Below, one piece after another: positions 15,803 to 24,351 of a stretch of DNA of 41,955 nt. The translations under genes and the position numbers were made by a program. Positions within the stretch are counted from its first letter, which is position 1. Every line of letters begins with the position of its first letter. The DNA is from Bacteroidota bacterium (GTDB lineage Bacteria > Bacteroidota > Bacteroidia > Chitinophagales > Chitinophagaceae): the NCBI GenBank assembly GCA_030706605.1, contig JAUZOE010000038.1, positions 1 through 41,955 on the forward strand, in the 5' to 3' direction. The notes under the pieces were generated by a model. That model saw nothing but the letters and a program-made list of their open reading frames with translations, was not told the DNA's origin and did not search any database.

Positions 15803-16463
15803 TTCTTCTGAGACTCCTATCCTACAAGAAAGATCATATTTCAGGAGAGGAGTTAAAATAACTAGCTTCTTTTGTACATAAATATAGAAGGCTCATCGCA
15901 AGCATCGACACATATCCTTCAGCATTTGTCATGTCCACATATACCTTTCCCGGTGTACTTCAAAAAATATCCGCTTCCCCTTAAGTGTATCAATTATAAA
16001 CTACGACGACCGTGAAAAATTTCAAATGAAAAATTCAAAGGGAAGCCTGCCAATGCAACAGTGACTTTTAATTATATTGATTTTGACAACTTTTATTTTA
16101 ATATCATTATAGACATAATCCATCAACAACTTTTGCCAACAGGAGAAGTTACCTGAAATCAAAATTCGAATAAGTATTTCCCGGTGAAATTTTTAGCCAA
16201 TAAACAAGCCGGCAACTTGAAAAAAAGTTGCTGGGGGTACTGAAATCAATTTATGTTGCTGTGAGGTTCCAGGACATATGCTACGCAAAGCACTCCCGAT
16301 TATATTGAAAAAATATTTTAAATCAAGCGGTGCAGAAGAAAGTTTGAGAGTATATTTAATATTATTAACTCATGAAAGACACATAACTAACAATACTATC
16401 ATTCAGTAAACAAAATTTAAAGAAATGCTAACTTACTTAATTTAAATTCCACATTCAGGAAAT
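15803..16463. other. 660-base stretch without a supported gene
   Basis: AT-rich sequence with frequent stops in all frames. One ATG at 16278 opens a 43-codon frame starting MLRKALPIILKKYF, without a recognised family or ribosome site. I see no terminator with a T run after the lipoprotein gene and no promoter box of the TAnnTTTG type close to 16464. Its length is unusual for this gene-dense region and could reflect decayed coding sequence. Confidence 0.5.
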
Positions 16464-16697
16464 TTGACTGAATGCAAACATATATTCAAAATATTCCTGG
16501 AGCCAGGTTCTCATTTACTCTCAAATGCTTCCTGGGGTTGTAAAGATGGGGTACATAAATCTTGGTTCATAAGTGATTTTGAAAGTAAAGAACATGCACT
16601 CAAAGTTGTTCCTTCGTTTTTACGTAACAATGCCAATATTGTTGAATTAACCAAATTCGATAAAAGTGATATGGTAAATTTTGCCGAAGACCATTGA
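16464..16697 (+). CDS. Small conserved-looking protein, TTG start
   Basis: The frame encodes 77 residues, MTECKHIFKIFLEPGS, then WGCKDGVHKSWFISDFES, KEHALKVVPSFLRNNANIVEL and a charged end. The mix of strand, helix and strand looks like a compact ferredoxin-like alpha-beta unit and not like a chance frame. There is no in-frame ATG; the frame is closed upstream by a TAA at 16443, so TTG at 16464 is the only canonical start, with AGGA at 16457-16460 close by. Cys4 and Cys26 could be metal or redox residues. No named family is recognised. A frameshifted or truncated older start is the alternative. It converges on the tRNA gene. Confidence 0.5.
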   Translation: MTECKHIFKIFLEPGSHLLSNASWGCKDGVHKSWFISDFESKEHALKVVPSFLRNNANIVELTKFDKSDMVNFAEDH

Positions 16698-16720
16698 TAA
16701 TTTTCTAAATGGCATAAAAA

Positions 16721-16740
16721 ATCCCGCATATATGCGGGAT
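16721..16740 (-). terminator. tRNA-Ala terminator
   Basis: ATCCCGCATATATGCGGGAT is a perfect 20-base palindrome. On the minus strand it is followed by TTTTTTATG and lies 16 bases after the tRNA 3' end, a standard intrinsic terminator. Confidence 0.85.
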
Positions 16741-16756
16741 GAGAAATGAGAATAAG

Positions 16757-16829
16757 TGGAGGATATCGGACTCGAACCGATCACCTCAAACATGCCATGC
16801 TTGCGCTCTACCAGATGAGCTAATCCCCC
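16757..16829 (-). tRNA. tRNA-Ala, anticodon GGC
   Basis: On the minus strand the 73 bases fold as a full cloverleaf. The acceptor GGGGGAT pairs with ATCCTCC (one G-T pair), the D stem GCTC pairs with GAGC, and the anticodon stem CAAGC pairs with GTTTG around loop ATGGCAT. The T arm is ATCGG-TTCGAGT-CCGAT. Anticodon GGC reads alanine codons GCC and GCU. The 3' CCA is not encoded, so it must be added after transcription. It has its own promoter and terminator. Confidence 0.97.
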
Positions 16830-16841
16830 TTTTTCAGATCG

Positions 16842-16873
16842 CAAATATAATTATGAAAATGATAGCACAAAAA
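16842..16873 (-). promoter_or_regulatory. Bacteroidetes-type promoter of tRNA-Ala
   Basis: On the minus strand TTTTTG (16873-16868) is followed after exactly 18 bases by TATATTTG (16849-16842). This matches the Bacteroidetes sigma consensus TTTG-N17-20-TAnnTTTG fully. The tRNA 5' end is 13 bases beyond the -7 box. Confidence 0.8.
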
Positions 16874-16885
16874 CTTTACTTAATC

Positions 16886-18205
16886 TTACCAGATTTCTTC
16901 TTTTCCTTCTAACCAAAGTTTTATCAAACGGTTGGAAACTGATTTGGGTCTTTCGAGCGGGAAGTTTAAGGCCCTGTCCCAACAAAGGCTCGCTAATACG
17001 CCCAGTGACCTTGCCACGCCAAACAAAACAGTATAAAATTCATATTCTACCATTCCATAATGCACCAGCAATGCCCCGCTATGAGCATCTACATTAGGCC
17101 ATGGGTTTTTTACTTTTCCAAGGGATTGTAAAATAGGAGGAACTGTTTCATAAATGTTCCATACAGTTTGTACCAGGTGGTCGTCAGGCATGTGTTTTTT
17201 ACCAAATTCCATTTGTGCTTCAAAACGGGGATCTGTCCTGCGTAATACTGCATGGCCATATCCCGGCACGACTTTACCTTCAGAAAGTGTCTTTTTAACA
17301 TAGACTTCTATTTGATCTTTTGTGGGCAGGTCACTTCCTATTTCACGTTGCATTTCATAAATCCATTTTATTACTTCCTGGTTGGCAAGTCCGTGCAAAG
17401 GCCCGGCCAGTCCATTCATCCCGGCTGCAAATGCAAGATAAGGATCGCTTAAGGCAGACCCTACCAAATGCGTAGTATGTGCCGACACATTGCCACCTTC
17501 GTGATCGGAATGTATGGTCATATACAGGCGCATCAACTCCCAAAAACTTGTGTCTTCATACCCCAGCATATGCGCAAAATTTCCTGCCCAATCTAACAGG
17601 CCATTAGGCTGAATATGCTTCCCATTTTTATATTTACGCCTATATATATATGCTGCTATCCTGGGAAGGCGTGCAATTAAGTCCATAGCATCATCAAAGG
17701 TAGCAGACCAGTAATCTTTTTTATTCATGCCTTCTGAATATCTTCTTGCAAACTCACTTTCGGTCTGAAGGGCCATAATTCCCACTACCAACTGTGTCAT
17801 GGGATGAGATGTTTCCGGCAAAGATTCAATTGTATCAAATACATAATTAGGCACATGGCTTCTTCGTTGCCAAACATTACTCATGTTGTGGGCATCTGCT
17901 TCGGTTGGCAATTCACCCACGAGCATTAAATAAAAAAGTCCTTCAGGAAGAGGTTCGTTTCCACCTTCAGCTTTAGGAAGTTTATCCTGCAACTCAGGAA
18001 TAGAATAACCCCGAAAACGAATACCATCCTGTGAATCCAAAAGAGAAGTTTCCGTCACTAACCCGGTAATACCCCTCATTCCCTGGTAAATTTGAGAAAG
18101 TTTTACTTCTCCAATAATCCTATCACCATGATTTTTTACAATCTCCTTTACTTCAGCAGCCAATATGTCTGCATTTTCTTTAAACTTGTCCTTGATTACA
18201 CCCAT
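16886..18205 (-). CDS. gltA: Citrate synthase, mitochondrial-like type
   Basis: This 439-residue enzyme condenses oxaloacetate with acetyl-CoA at the entry of the TCA cycle. The catalytic triad of the animal enzyme is conserved at His271 (GPLHGLANQEV), His318 (PGYGHAVLRRTDPR) and Asp373 (NVDAHSG), with IHSDHEGGNVSAHT before it. These stretches are nearly those of mitochondrial citrate synthases, whereas the common bacterial GltA is shorter and differs there, so this is a type I, probably dimeric, enzyme. The approximately 40-residue N-terminal extension lacks a targeting signal. The gene ends just upstream of the tRNA promoter. TAGGATTTG about 65 bases upstream is a weak -7 candidate. Confidence 0.96.
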   Translation of the reverse strand: MGVIKDKFKENADILAAEVKEIVKNHGDRIIGEVKLSQIYQGMRGITGLVTETSLLDSQDGIRFRGYSIPELQDKLPKAEGGNEPLPEGLFYLMLVGELPTEADAHNMSNVWQRRSHVPNYVFDTIESLPETSHPMTQLVVGIMALQTESEFARRYSEGMNKKDYWSATFDDAMDLIARLPRIAAYIYRRKYKNGKHIQPNGLLDWAGNFAHMLGYEDTSFWELMRLYMTIHSDHEGGNVSAHTTHLVGSALSDPYLAFAAGMNGLAGPLHGLANQEVIKWIYEMQREIGSDLPTKDQIEVYVKKTLSEGKVVPGYGHAVLRRTDPRFEAQMEFGKKHMPDDHLVQTVWNIYETVPPILQSLGKVKNPWPNVDAHSGALLVHYGMVEYEFYTVLFGVARSLGVLASLCWDRALNFPLERPKSVSNRLIKLWLEGKEEIW

Positions 18206-18336
18206 ATTAGAAAAAAAATTAAAATAGTGATTGCTTTTTGAGAATAAAACCGAGAGTCGTAAAGTTAGTAATAGCGCAAATCCTAAACAAAAGAAATATC
18301 AAAAATCAATTAATTTTATTCCAAAAAGTTTAAAAC

Positions 18337-19428
18337 CTACCTTGATGCCTTTTTGTATAAATACCAGGCAAGAATACCAAAAACCAAATTTGGCAACCAT
18401 GCCGCAATAATGGGATTAAAATTTCCTTTTAAAGAAAATACTGCTGAAAATCTTCCTACTAAAATATATAACACGCATATCACAACTCCTATAGCAAGGT
18501 GAAAGCCACTGCCACCACGTATTTTACGGGAAGCGAGAGAGGCTCCAATTATGGTTAAAATAAAAACTGATACAGGGTTGGCATTACGCGTCTGTTTTTC
18601 GAGCATCAATGAATTAACATCCGCTGCGCCACGCGATTTTTCTAATTTGATAAATTCATTAAGCTCGGGAGTAGTCAGTTTATCTTTCATGTATTCGTCC
18701 CGTTGCAAATCCCGGGGTTTAAAATTAAAATTCATATACATATTGGGTGTAGCCTTCACTTGTTGATGCAGTCCGTCAATCGTTCTTTCATAAACATTAT
18801 TGAGTTGCCACTTCCTGGTCGCTGTATCCCACTTAATGGTTTGGGCACGCAAATCATATACAAGCCGGATCTTATTAAATCTTTGAACAAAAAAATTACT
18901 TCCTGTGTGGCTGGTAGTATCATAAAACCTGACACCGGCATATGAAAGTGAGTCTAGTTTAAAATATTTATTATTTACCGTAGAAGTATTTTCATAATTA
19001 CCATAATTAAAATCAATATACTTCGAATTAAAAGTGGCCCACTTTTGATTGGCAGGAGGCAGAATATATTGATTGGTCCACCATAAAAAAGCAGTAAATA
19101 GCAATCCACCAACGAAATAAGGTCTTAAAAAACGACTGAAACTAATTCCAGTACTGAGAATAGCAATTATTTCGGACCGATTGGCCATTATAGAAGTAAA
19201 AAAAATGACAGAAATAAAAATAAAAAGAGGAAAAAGCATGGCATCTATGCGCGGAATAAAACCAAAATAATAATCTGTAATAATGGTTTTCACAGGCAAT
19301 TTTGTTTTAGCAAAATCATCTGTCTTTTCGCTCAGGTCAACAATGATTACTAATACAGTTAACGCAATTATGCAAAATAAAAATGTAGTAAAGAATTTCT
19401 TAAGTATATACCTGTCAATAGTTTTCAT
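18337..19428 (-). CDS. LptF/LptG-family lipopolysaccharide export permease
   Basis: The 363-residue protein has the YjgP/YjgQ layout. It starts MKTIDRYILKKFFTTFLF, with three N-terminal membrane helices (about 12-35, 55-77, 98-115), a central periplasmic beta-jellyroll of about 150 residues (NKYFKLDSLSYAGVRFYD), and three C-terminal helices (about 275-355). With LptB and its partner it would extract LPS from the inner membrane and pass it to LptC/LptA. Only one such gene is present here, so LptF and LptG cannot be separated; many Bacteroidetes encode the two apart. A TACTTTTG -7-like box lies about 30 bases upstream. Confidence 0.92.
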   Translation of the reverse strand: MKTIDRYILKKFFTTFLFCIIALTVLVIIVDLSEKTDDFAKTKLPVKTIITDYYFGFIPRIDAMLFPLFIFISVIFFTSIMANRSEIIAILSTGISFSRFLRPYFVGGLLFTAFLWWTNQYILPPANQKWATFNSKYIDFNYGNYENTSTVNNKYFKLDSLSYAGVRFYDTTSHTGSNFFVQRFNKIRLVYDLRAQTIKWDTATRKWQLNNVYERTIDGLHQQVKATPNMYMNFNFKPRDLQRDEYMKDKLTTPELNEFIKLEKSRGAADVNSLMLEKQTRNANPVSVFILTIIGASLASRKIRGGSGFHLAIGVVICVLYILVGRFSAVFSLKGNFNPIIAAWLPNLVFGILAWYLYKKASR

Positions 19429-19457
19429 ACCACCACAAAAATGAAAATGTTAAGTAT

Positions 19458-19465
19458 CAAAAGTA
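19458..19465 (-). promoter_or_regulatory. Possible promoter -7 box for the LptF/G gene
   Basis: On the minus strand TACTTTTG fits TAnnTTTG, 30 bases before the start at 19428. No matching TTTG is seen 17-20 bases upstream, so support is partial. Confidence 0.35.
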
Positions 19466-19536
19466 AATGAAAAAAGCCTCATCGTGCTGTTTCTAAAAAG
19501 ACTAGCATTAATTTTAAGAATTTATCATTTAAAATT

Positions 19537-19872
19537 TTATTTCCCTGATATTCTTTTGGGGGCAACAAGTTGGTAAGAATCTTTGATGAATTGTTTTAAT
19601 TGTACCTGGGTTAAGGCTCCATCAACAATAATGGTATTCCAATGTTTTTTATTCATATGGTAACCTGGCAATACGCATGAATATAATTCTCTTAATTCAA
19701 TTGCATACTCCGGCTTACATTTTACATTGAATTGCAACGGGTAGGCTGATAAGGATGTCAATAAAAATATTTTATTATTAATCTTAAAGACAAGGGTGTC
19801 TTCTCCAAATGGGAAACTTTCAGAAGCACCTTCCAATGATAAGGCATACTCTCTTAATTCTTCGATATTCAT
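19537..19872 (-). CDS. MmcQ/YjbR-family protein
   Basis: The 111 residues match the small MmcQ/YjbR family: an N-terminal helix MNIEELREYALSLEGA, the acidic-aromatic stretch SFPFGEDTLVFKINNKIF, then LQFNVKCKPEYAIELRE and the signature GYHMNKKHWNTIIVDG near the end. The fold is CyaY-like, and some relatives bind DNA; the cellular role is not established. It has no signal peptide. It lies between the LptF/G gene and the M16 peptidase terminator, and about 110 bases separate it from the LptF/G gene, so it may be its own transcription unit. Confidence 0.9.
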   Translation of the reverse strand: MNIEELREYALSLEGASESFPFGEDTLVFKINNKIFLLTSLSAYPLQFNVKCKPEYAIELRELYSCVLPGYHMNKKHWNTIIVDGALTQVQLKQFIKDSYQLVAPKRISGK

Positions 19873-19912
19873 TTTTCAAAAATAGAGAAAGCCTGAATAT
19901 TATTTCATAAAA

Positions 19913-19936
19913 AAAGCCATCATTTACGATGGCTTT
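19913..19936. terminator. Terminator after the M16 peptidase gene
   Basis: AAAGCCATC-ATTTAC-GATGGCTTT forms a 9-bp stem with A and T runs on both sides. On the minus strand the T run follows directly, seven bases after the peptidase stop at 19944. The symmetry would permit termination in both directions. Confidence 0.85.
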
Positions 19937-19943
19937 AAAAAAA

Positions 19944-22757
19944 TTATTTTCCAGCTTTACCCGGTCTTAATATTCCGGTAACTACATTCTTTGTCGAGAG
20001 CAGTAATTTTGCTGCATCCTGGATATCTTTTAAAGTCAGGGCATTTACATATTTTTCATAATTGATAAAATAATCGGGATTATCGCCGGGGAAATAAAAA
20101 CTTTGTAGCTGTGACAACCAGGTTCCATTTTCTTTTATATTCACCTTATGTTGCTCTTTCCATTGTTGTTTTACTTTCTCAAGATTTTCTATAGAAGGGC
20201 CGTTCTTAATTAAATTTTGTATTTCGGCATTAGCAGCAATTAAAAGGGTATCTACTTTTTCAGGCCCGCATGGTAATTGTACAAAAAAAGTAAAGTGAGA
20301 ATAAGGCAATTTCTCAAACTGTGCCTGAGTTCCACCCCCATAAATTCCCTGGATTTTTTCACGGAGTTCTTCGATAATCCTGATATTCAGAATGTCACTG
20401 ATAGCCTGGGCTTTTAATTCCAACTCATTGCTGTATGGTATTTCCTTACTGTAAACAGAAATGATAAGTGCTTTGGGATCTTTCCCTTTATAAACATTTA
20501 CATCTACTTTTCCTTTTGCCGGACGCAATTTATTATCTACATAATGAAATTTAGTAGATGCAGAAGGAAGGCTGGCGATATATTTCTCTAAAAGAGGTTT
20601 CAGCTTACTCTCATCAATACTTCCTACAAAGGTAAAATGCATTCCGTTTGCATTCCCGAACCTTTCTTTATAGATCGCCATTATTCTCTCAAGATTGATG
20701 TGATCAAAATATTCGGGTTTGGGCACTGCAATTGGCATCAGCGGACTATGATGATACATTTCTTTGAATAAACTATCAATAAAAACAACCTGCGGATTGG
20801 CGCTTAGAAAGGCAAGCTGTGCTTTGTTTTTTTGAATGTATGATTTAAATAAACCAGTATCAACACGAGGTTTGGTAAAATACAAATATATCAACTGCAT
20901 CATTGACTCCACATCTTTTACAGAACTGCTGCCGCTCATCCCTTCAGAAATGGTTCCAAAGGAAGGAGTCACATTTACTGTTTTACCGGTTAATGCTTTT
21001 CTTAAATCCACAGGAGAAAAATCACCAACCCCCATACTACTGATAACAGGAATCATATATTCTGCATTATACTTATCGCTTATGCCGTAATTATTTTTCC
21101 CGCCTGGCCTTACGGCACTCATTAATACCTGATCATTTTTAAAATCAGTATGCTTTAAAGTAACCGTTACGCCATTGCTCAGCGTAAATTCCGTGGTACC
21201 CAGAACCGCATTCTTTTTAATGCCTGTAATTTTTCCAGCTTTAGGCATTTTAGTTAATAATGAAGCAGAAACCGCTTTTTCCTCATAAGGTTTGATATCC
21301 ATTTTATCGACTTCCGAACTCACAGCAAGTAATTCTGCGTCTGTAGGCAATGATTTGCCAGGTGCAGGATCCGGCCCGGTAAGTGCAATGAATTCATTTG
21401 AATTCTGATCCAGTTTTTTAGCTATCGCATTCACATCTTCTACAGTGATTTGTGGTAATAACTCTTTATAATACTCGCTCTCTTTTTCAATGCCCGGGAT
21501 TGGTTCCTCTGTTAAAAAATTATTGATATATTCCGATGCATAATTTGCCGATTCTGTTTTATTTTTTTCTTTCAATGATCTTTCAATGGAAGTAAGCATA
21601 TCAGTCTTGGCCCGACCCAATTCCGCGGGGGTAAATCCGTATTTTTTTACTCTTTCCAATTCTTCCTCGAAAGTTTTTAATGCACTCAGGCTATCATTAT
21701 TACCAGTAGCTATTGTTGCGCTGAAAGCTTCATATCCACGGGCATAAGAACCAAAACCTACATAAGCATATAGAAAAGGTGGATTTTCCTTTTGAGTTAA
21801 TTCGCGAAGGCGTTGATTAAAAAGATCCGAAAAAATATCCTTTGTCAAATCATTTTTAAATTCACCAAGAGTAAGGGTTGGATCTATTTTTTCGGCAGAA
21901 TAATGAACCTGGAATGAATAACTCGTAGCTTCTTTGTCTGTTACCACCTCTGCTGTACTTTTTTGATAGGGCGGCACTTCGGGATGTATTCTTGGCCTTT
22001 CATTTACAGGATTTTTAAGGTTTTCAAAATATTTTTTCACGAGGCTTTCGGCCCTTGCTGGTTCAATATCTCCTACTATAATTACGGCCATCAAATCAGG
22101 TCGATACCAATCTTTGTAAAACTTTTTAACTACTTCATGACTTGAATTTTTCACAATGCTATCAATTCCGATGGGAAGCCTATTAGCATATAAAGATCCT
22201 GCAAATAATTCGGGATATATCTTTCTGAACATCCTGTCATTAGCGCCTTTGCCCAGTCGACTTTCTTCCAAAACAATAGGACGTTCATCATCAATATCCT
22301 GGTTATTATAAGTTACATTATGTGCCCAGTCTTCTAAAATCTGGAATCCTTTTTCGATATTCGTAGGCTTATCTGTAGGGATAGGCAGAATATAAACCGT
22401 TTCATCAAAGCCAGTGTAAGCATTCAAATCATTGCCAAATCCAACTCCAATAGATTGCAAAAAAGAAATGATGTCATTTTTTTTAAAATGAGTAGTGCCA
22501 TTAAATGCCATATGTTCATTTAAATGAGCAATACCTTGCTGATCATCATCTTCAAGAATAGAGCCTGCATTTACAACCAGGCGCAATTCCACCTTTTGCT
22601 CAGGTTTCTTATTTTGCCTGATATAATAAGTAAGACCATTACTGAGTTTTCCAATTTTTACATGTGGATCTATGGACAACTTTTCATCCAGATTCTGCTG
22701 CGCAAAAAGAGAAGGAGTGACGAAAATAAATATGAATAGTAGCCTTAAAAATTTCAT
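19944..22757 (-). CDS. M16-family zinc metallopeptidase, secreted
   Basis: From the ATG at 22757 the protein has 937 residues and begins with a good signal peptide (MKFLRLLFIFIFVTPSLFAQ). The ATG at 22805 would add a 16-residue stretch before that signal and is less likely. The inverted zinc motif HLNEH (His78, Glu81, His82) is intact, with the downstream glutamates of the ERxxVxxE motif at 158 and 165. The length fits two tandem M16 pairs (four domains) as in pitrilysin, here in the periplasm. Members degrade peptides or process exported proteins. A TATATTTG box lies about 30 bases upstream. It is monocistronic with a strong terminator. Confidence 0.94.
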   Translation of the reverse strand: MKFLRLLFIFIFVTPSLFAQQNLDEKLSIDPHVKIGKLSNGLTYYIRQNKKPEQKVELRLVVNAGSILEDDDQQGIAHLNEHMAFNGTTHFKKNDIISFLQSIGVGFGNDLNAYTGFDETVYILPIPTDKPTNIEKGFQILEDWAHNVTYNNQDIDDERPIVLEESRLGKGANDRMFRKIYPELFAGSLYANRLPIGIDSIVKNSSHEVVKKFYKDWYRPDLMAVIIVGDIEPARAESLVKKYFENLKNPVNERPRIHPEVPPYQKSTAEVVTDKEATSYSFQVHYSAEKIDPTLTLGEFKNDLTKDIFSDLFNQRLRELTQKENPPFLYAYVGFGSYARGYEAFSATIATGNNDSLSALKTFEEELERVKKYGFTPAELGRAKTDMLTSIERSLKEKNKTESANYASEYINNFLTEEPIPGIEKESEYYKELLPQITVEDVNAIAKKLDQNSNEFIALTGPDPAPGKSLPTDAELLAVSSEVDKMDIKPYEEKAVSASLLTKMPKAGKITGIKKNAVLGTTEFTLSNGVTVTLKHTDFKNDQVLMSAVRPGGKNNYGISDKYNAEYMIPVISSMGVGDFSPVDLRKALTGKTVNVTPSFGTISEGMSGSSSVKDVESMMQLIYLYFTKPRVDTGLFKSYIQKNKAQLAFLSANPQVVFIDSLFKEMYHHSPLMPIAVPKPEYFDHINLERIMAIYKERFGNANGMHFTFVGSIDESKLKPLLEKYIASLPSASTKFHYVDNKLRPAKGKVDVNVYKGKDPKALIISVYSKEIPYSNELELKAQAISDILNIRIIEELREKIQGIYGGGTQAQFEKLPYSHFTFFVQLPCGPEKVDTLLIAANAEIQNLIKNGPSIENLEKVKQQWKEQHKVNIKENGTWLSQLQSFYFPGDNPDYFINYEKYVNALTLKDIQDAAKLLLSTKNVVTGILRPGKAGK

Positions 22758-22785
22758 GAAGTAGGATTTTATTTTAATGAGATGA

Positions 22786-22793
22786 CAAATATA
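22786..22793 (-). promoter_or_regulatory. Possible promoter -7 box for the M16 gene
   Basis: On the minus strand TATATTTG matches TAnnTTTG exactly and sits 28 bases before the start at 22757, which also supports that start over 22805, which lies upstream of the box. The nearest upstream TTTG is only 13 bases away, so the -33 element is doubtful. Confidence 0.45.
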
Positions 22794-22870
22794 AAACAGA
22801 TGCATTCAAATAGTCGTTAAAAGTATATTCCCAACCAGGGAAAATCATCAATATATTTTATTAAAATTAC

Positions 22871-23755
22871 TTAAGACATCAACTTTTCAATGCATTTTTT
22901 AAGGCTATCTTTCCAATAAGGAATCTCTGCCTGGATAAGCTTTTTGATTTTTGAAGTATCCAGCACTGAATTGAGAGGTCTTTTTGCAGGAGTTTTATAA
23001 GCTGACGTTAGAATGGGATTTATTTTACAATTGCCATTTACAAAATGTTTTATTGCTTCAGCAAATTCGTACCAGTTTGTAATTCCATCGTTGCAATAAT
23101 TCACAATCCCCGAAAAAGTTTCCCCTTTTTCCATACGTTCAATAAATTGCATTATTACATTAGCGAGGTCTGCTGCATAAGTTGGCGACCCCATCTGATC
23201 TGACACTACATTTATTTCATCTCGCTCTTTAAATAAACGCAACATCGTTTTTACAAAATTATTTCCAAAGGAAGAATAAACCCAGGATGTGCGTATGATA
23301 AGAGAAGATGGGTTTTTATCAAGAGCCAGTTCCTCTCCTTTTAATTTAGATAATCCATATACATTTAATGGCGCAACAGTATCCTCTTCTTTTAAAGCTA
23401 TTTCTTTAGTTCCATCATACACATAATCGGTAGAGATATGAATGAATTGAGTCTGATGATCTTTGCAGATAGTAGCGAGTTCTCCAACTGCATCTGCATT
23501 AATTAAGAAAGCTTTTCCTTTTTCCGATTCTGCTTTATCAACGGCCGTGTAAGCTGCGCAATTAATACAATAATTTATTGGGTGATTTTCAAAAAATAAT
23601 TTTACAGCTTCTTTATTTTCGATAGGGAGGTCTTCCCTGCTGGTAAATAAAAACTGATATAATGGAAAATTATCGGCAATAGCCCGTATCTCACTTGCAA
23701 GTTGACCATTTGCACCTGTAACCAATATGGAAATAGCAATATTCTCTGAAGACAT
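22871..23755 (-). CDS. rfbD: dTDP-4-dehydrorhamnose reductase
   Basis: This 294-residue short-chain dehydrogenase reduces dTDP-4-dehydro-L-rhamnose to dTDP-L-rhamnose. The nucleotide-binding loop is VTGANGQLASEI (residues 12-23), and the active pair Tyr133/Lys137 is in VYGLSKLKGE. HISTDYVYDG, with the RmlD-typical TDYVYDG, is present, and the C-terminus RPLNSVLDTSKI is the substrate-pocket signature. It is the last gene of the seven-gene operon, starting 14 bases after rfbC. RfbA and RfbB, the first two rhamnose steps, are not encoded in the window. Confidence 0.94.
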   Translation of the reverse strand: MSSENIAISILVTGANGQLASEIRAIADNFPLYQFLFTSREDLPIENKEAVKLFFENHPINYCINCAAYTAVDKAESEKGKAFLINADAVGELATICKDHQTQFIHISTDYVYDGTKEIALKEEDTVAPLNVYGLSKLKGEELALDKNPSSLIIRTSWVYSSFGNNFVKTMLRLFKERDEINVVSDQMGSPTYAADLANVIMQFIERMEKGETFSGIVNYCNDGITNWYEFAEAIKHFVNGNCKINPILTSAYKTPAKRPLNSVLDTSKIKKLIQAEIPYWKDSLKKCIEKLMS

Positions 23756-23769
23756 TCTTTCCTTGTTTA

Positions 23770-24330
23770 TTAATTATTAAAGACAAAATTATGCTTACAG
23801 TTTTCCAATGCAGGATAGTTTTCATCCTTTTCAGAAATAATAATTTTATCTACAGGAATCTGCCAGTCAATGTTCAATAAAGGATCGTTCCATGCCAAAC
23901 CGCCCTCACTTTCTTTATTGTAAAATGCATCACATTTATAAAAAACTTCTGCGTTATCACTTATCACAGAATAGCCATGTGCAAATCCTTTAGGGACCAA
24001 AAGTTGTTTCTTATTTTTAGCAGAAAGCTCTATAGCGTAAGCTTTTCCATAAGCCGGAGAATTTTCTCTAATATCAACAGCTACATCAATAATAGCACCG
24101 CTTAAAACCCTTATTAATTTTGTTTGTGCAAATGGATTATTTTGAAAATGCAATCCCCGAACAACGCCAAAGGAAGAACTGGCTTGATTATCCTGGACAA
24201 AATTGATTTCGACACCTTCTTCAGAAAAAACTTTCTGATTATAACTTTCAAAAAAATAGCCCCGGTGGTCTTCAAACACTTTGGGTTCAAAAATTAATAG
24301 CCCGGGAAAGGTGGTTTTAATAAATGGCAT
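23770..24330 (-). CDS. rfbC: dTDP-4-dehydrorhamnose 3,5-epimerase
   Basis: The 186-residue cupin enzyme has the RmlC length and motifs: EDHRGYFFESYN near the start, catalytic His61 in VRGLHFQ, the GFAHGYSVIS strand and Tyr131 in VFYKCDAFYN, the proton donor. It epimerises C3 and C5 of dTDP-4-keto-6-deoxyglucose, feeding RfbD encoded directly downstream. The 21-base gap to the epimerase gene upstream supports co-transcription. Confidence 0.95.
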   Translation of the reverse strand: MPFIKTTFPGLLIFEPKVFEDHRGYFFESYNQKVFSEEGVEINFVQDNQASSSFGVVRGLHFQNNPFAQTKLIRVLSGAIIDVAVDIRENSPAYGKAYAIELSAKNKKQLLVPKGFAHGYSVISDNAEVFYKCDAFYNKESEGGLAWNDPLLNIDWQIPVDKIIISEKDENYPALENCKHNFVFNN

Positions 24331-24351
24331 TAAGAATAATTTAAACTTGGT

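Noticed and set aside
16278-16409. 43-codon frame in the gene-free stretch
   Set aside because: It has no family resemblance or ribosome site, and its length is within chance for AT-rich DNA.
22758-22805. Upstream ATG of the M16 gene
   Set aside because: It would place 16 residues before a clean signal peptide, and it lies upstream of the TATATTTG box.
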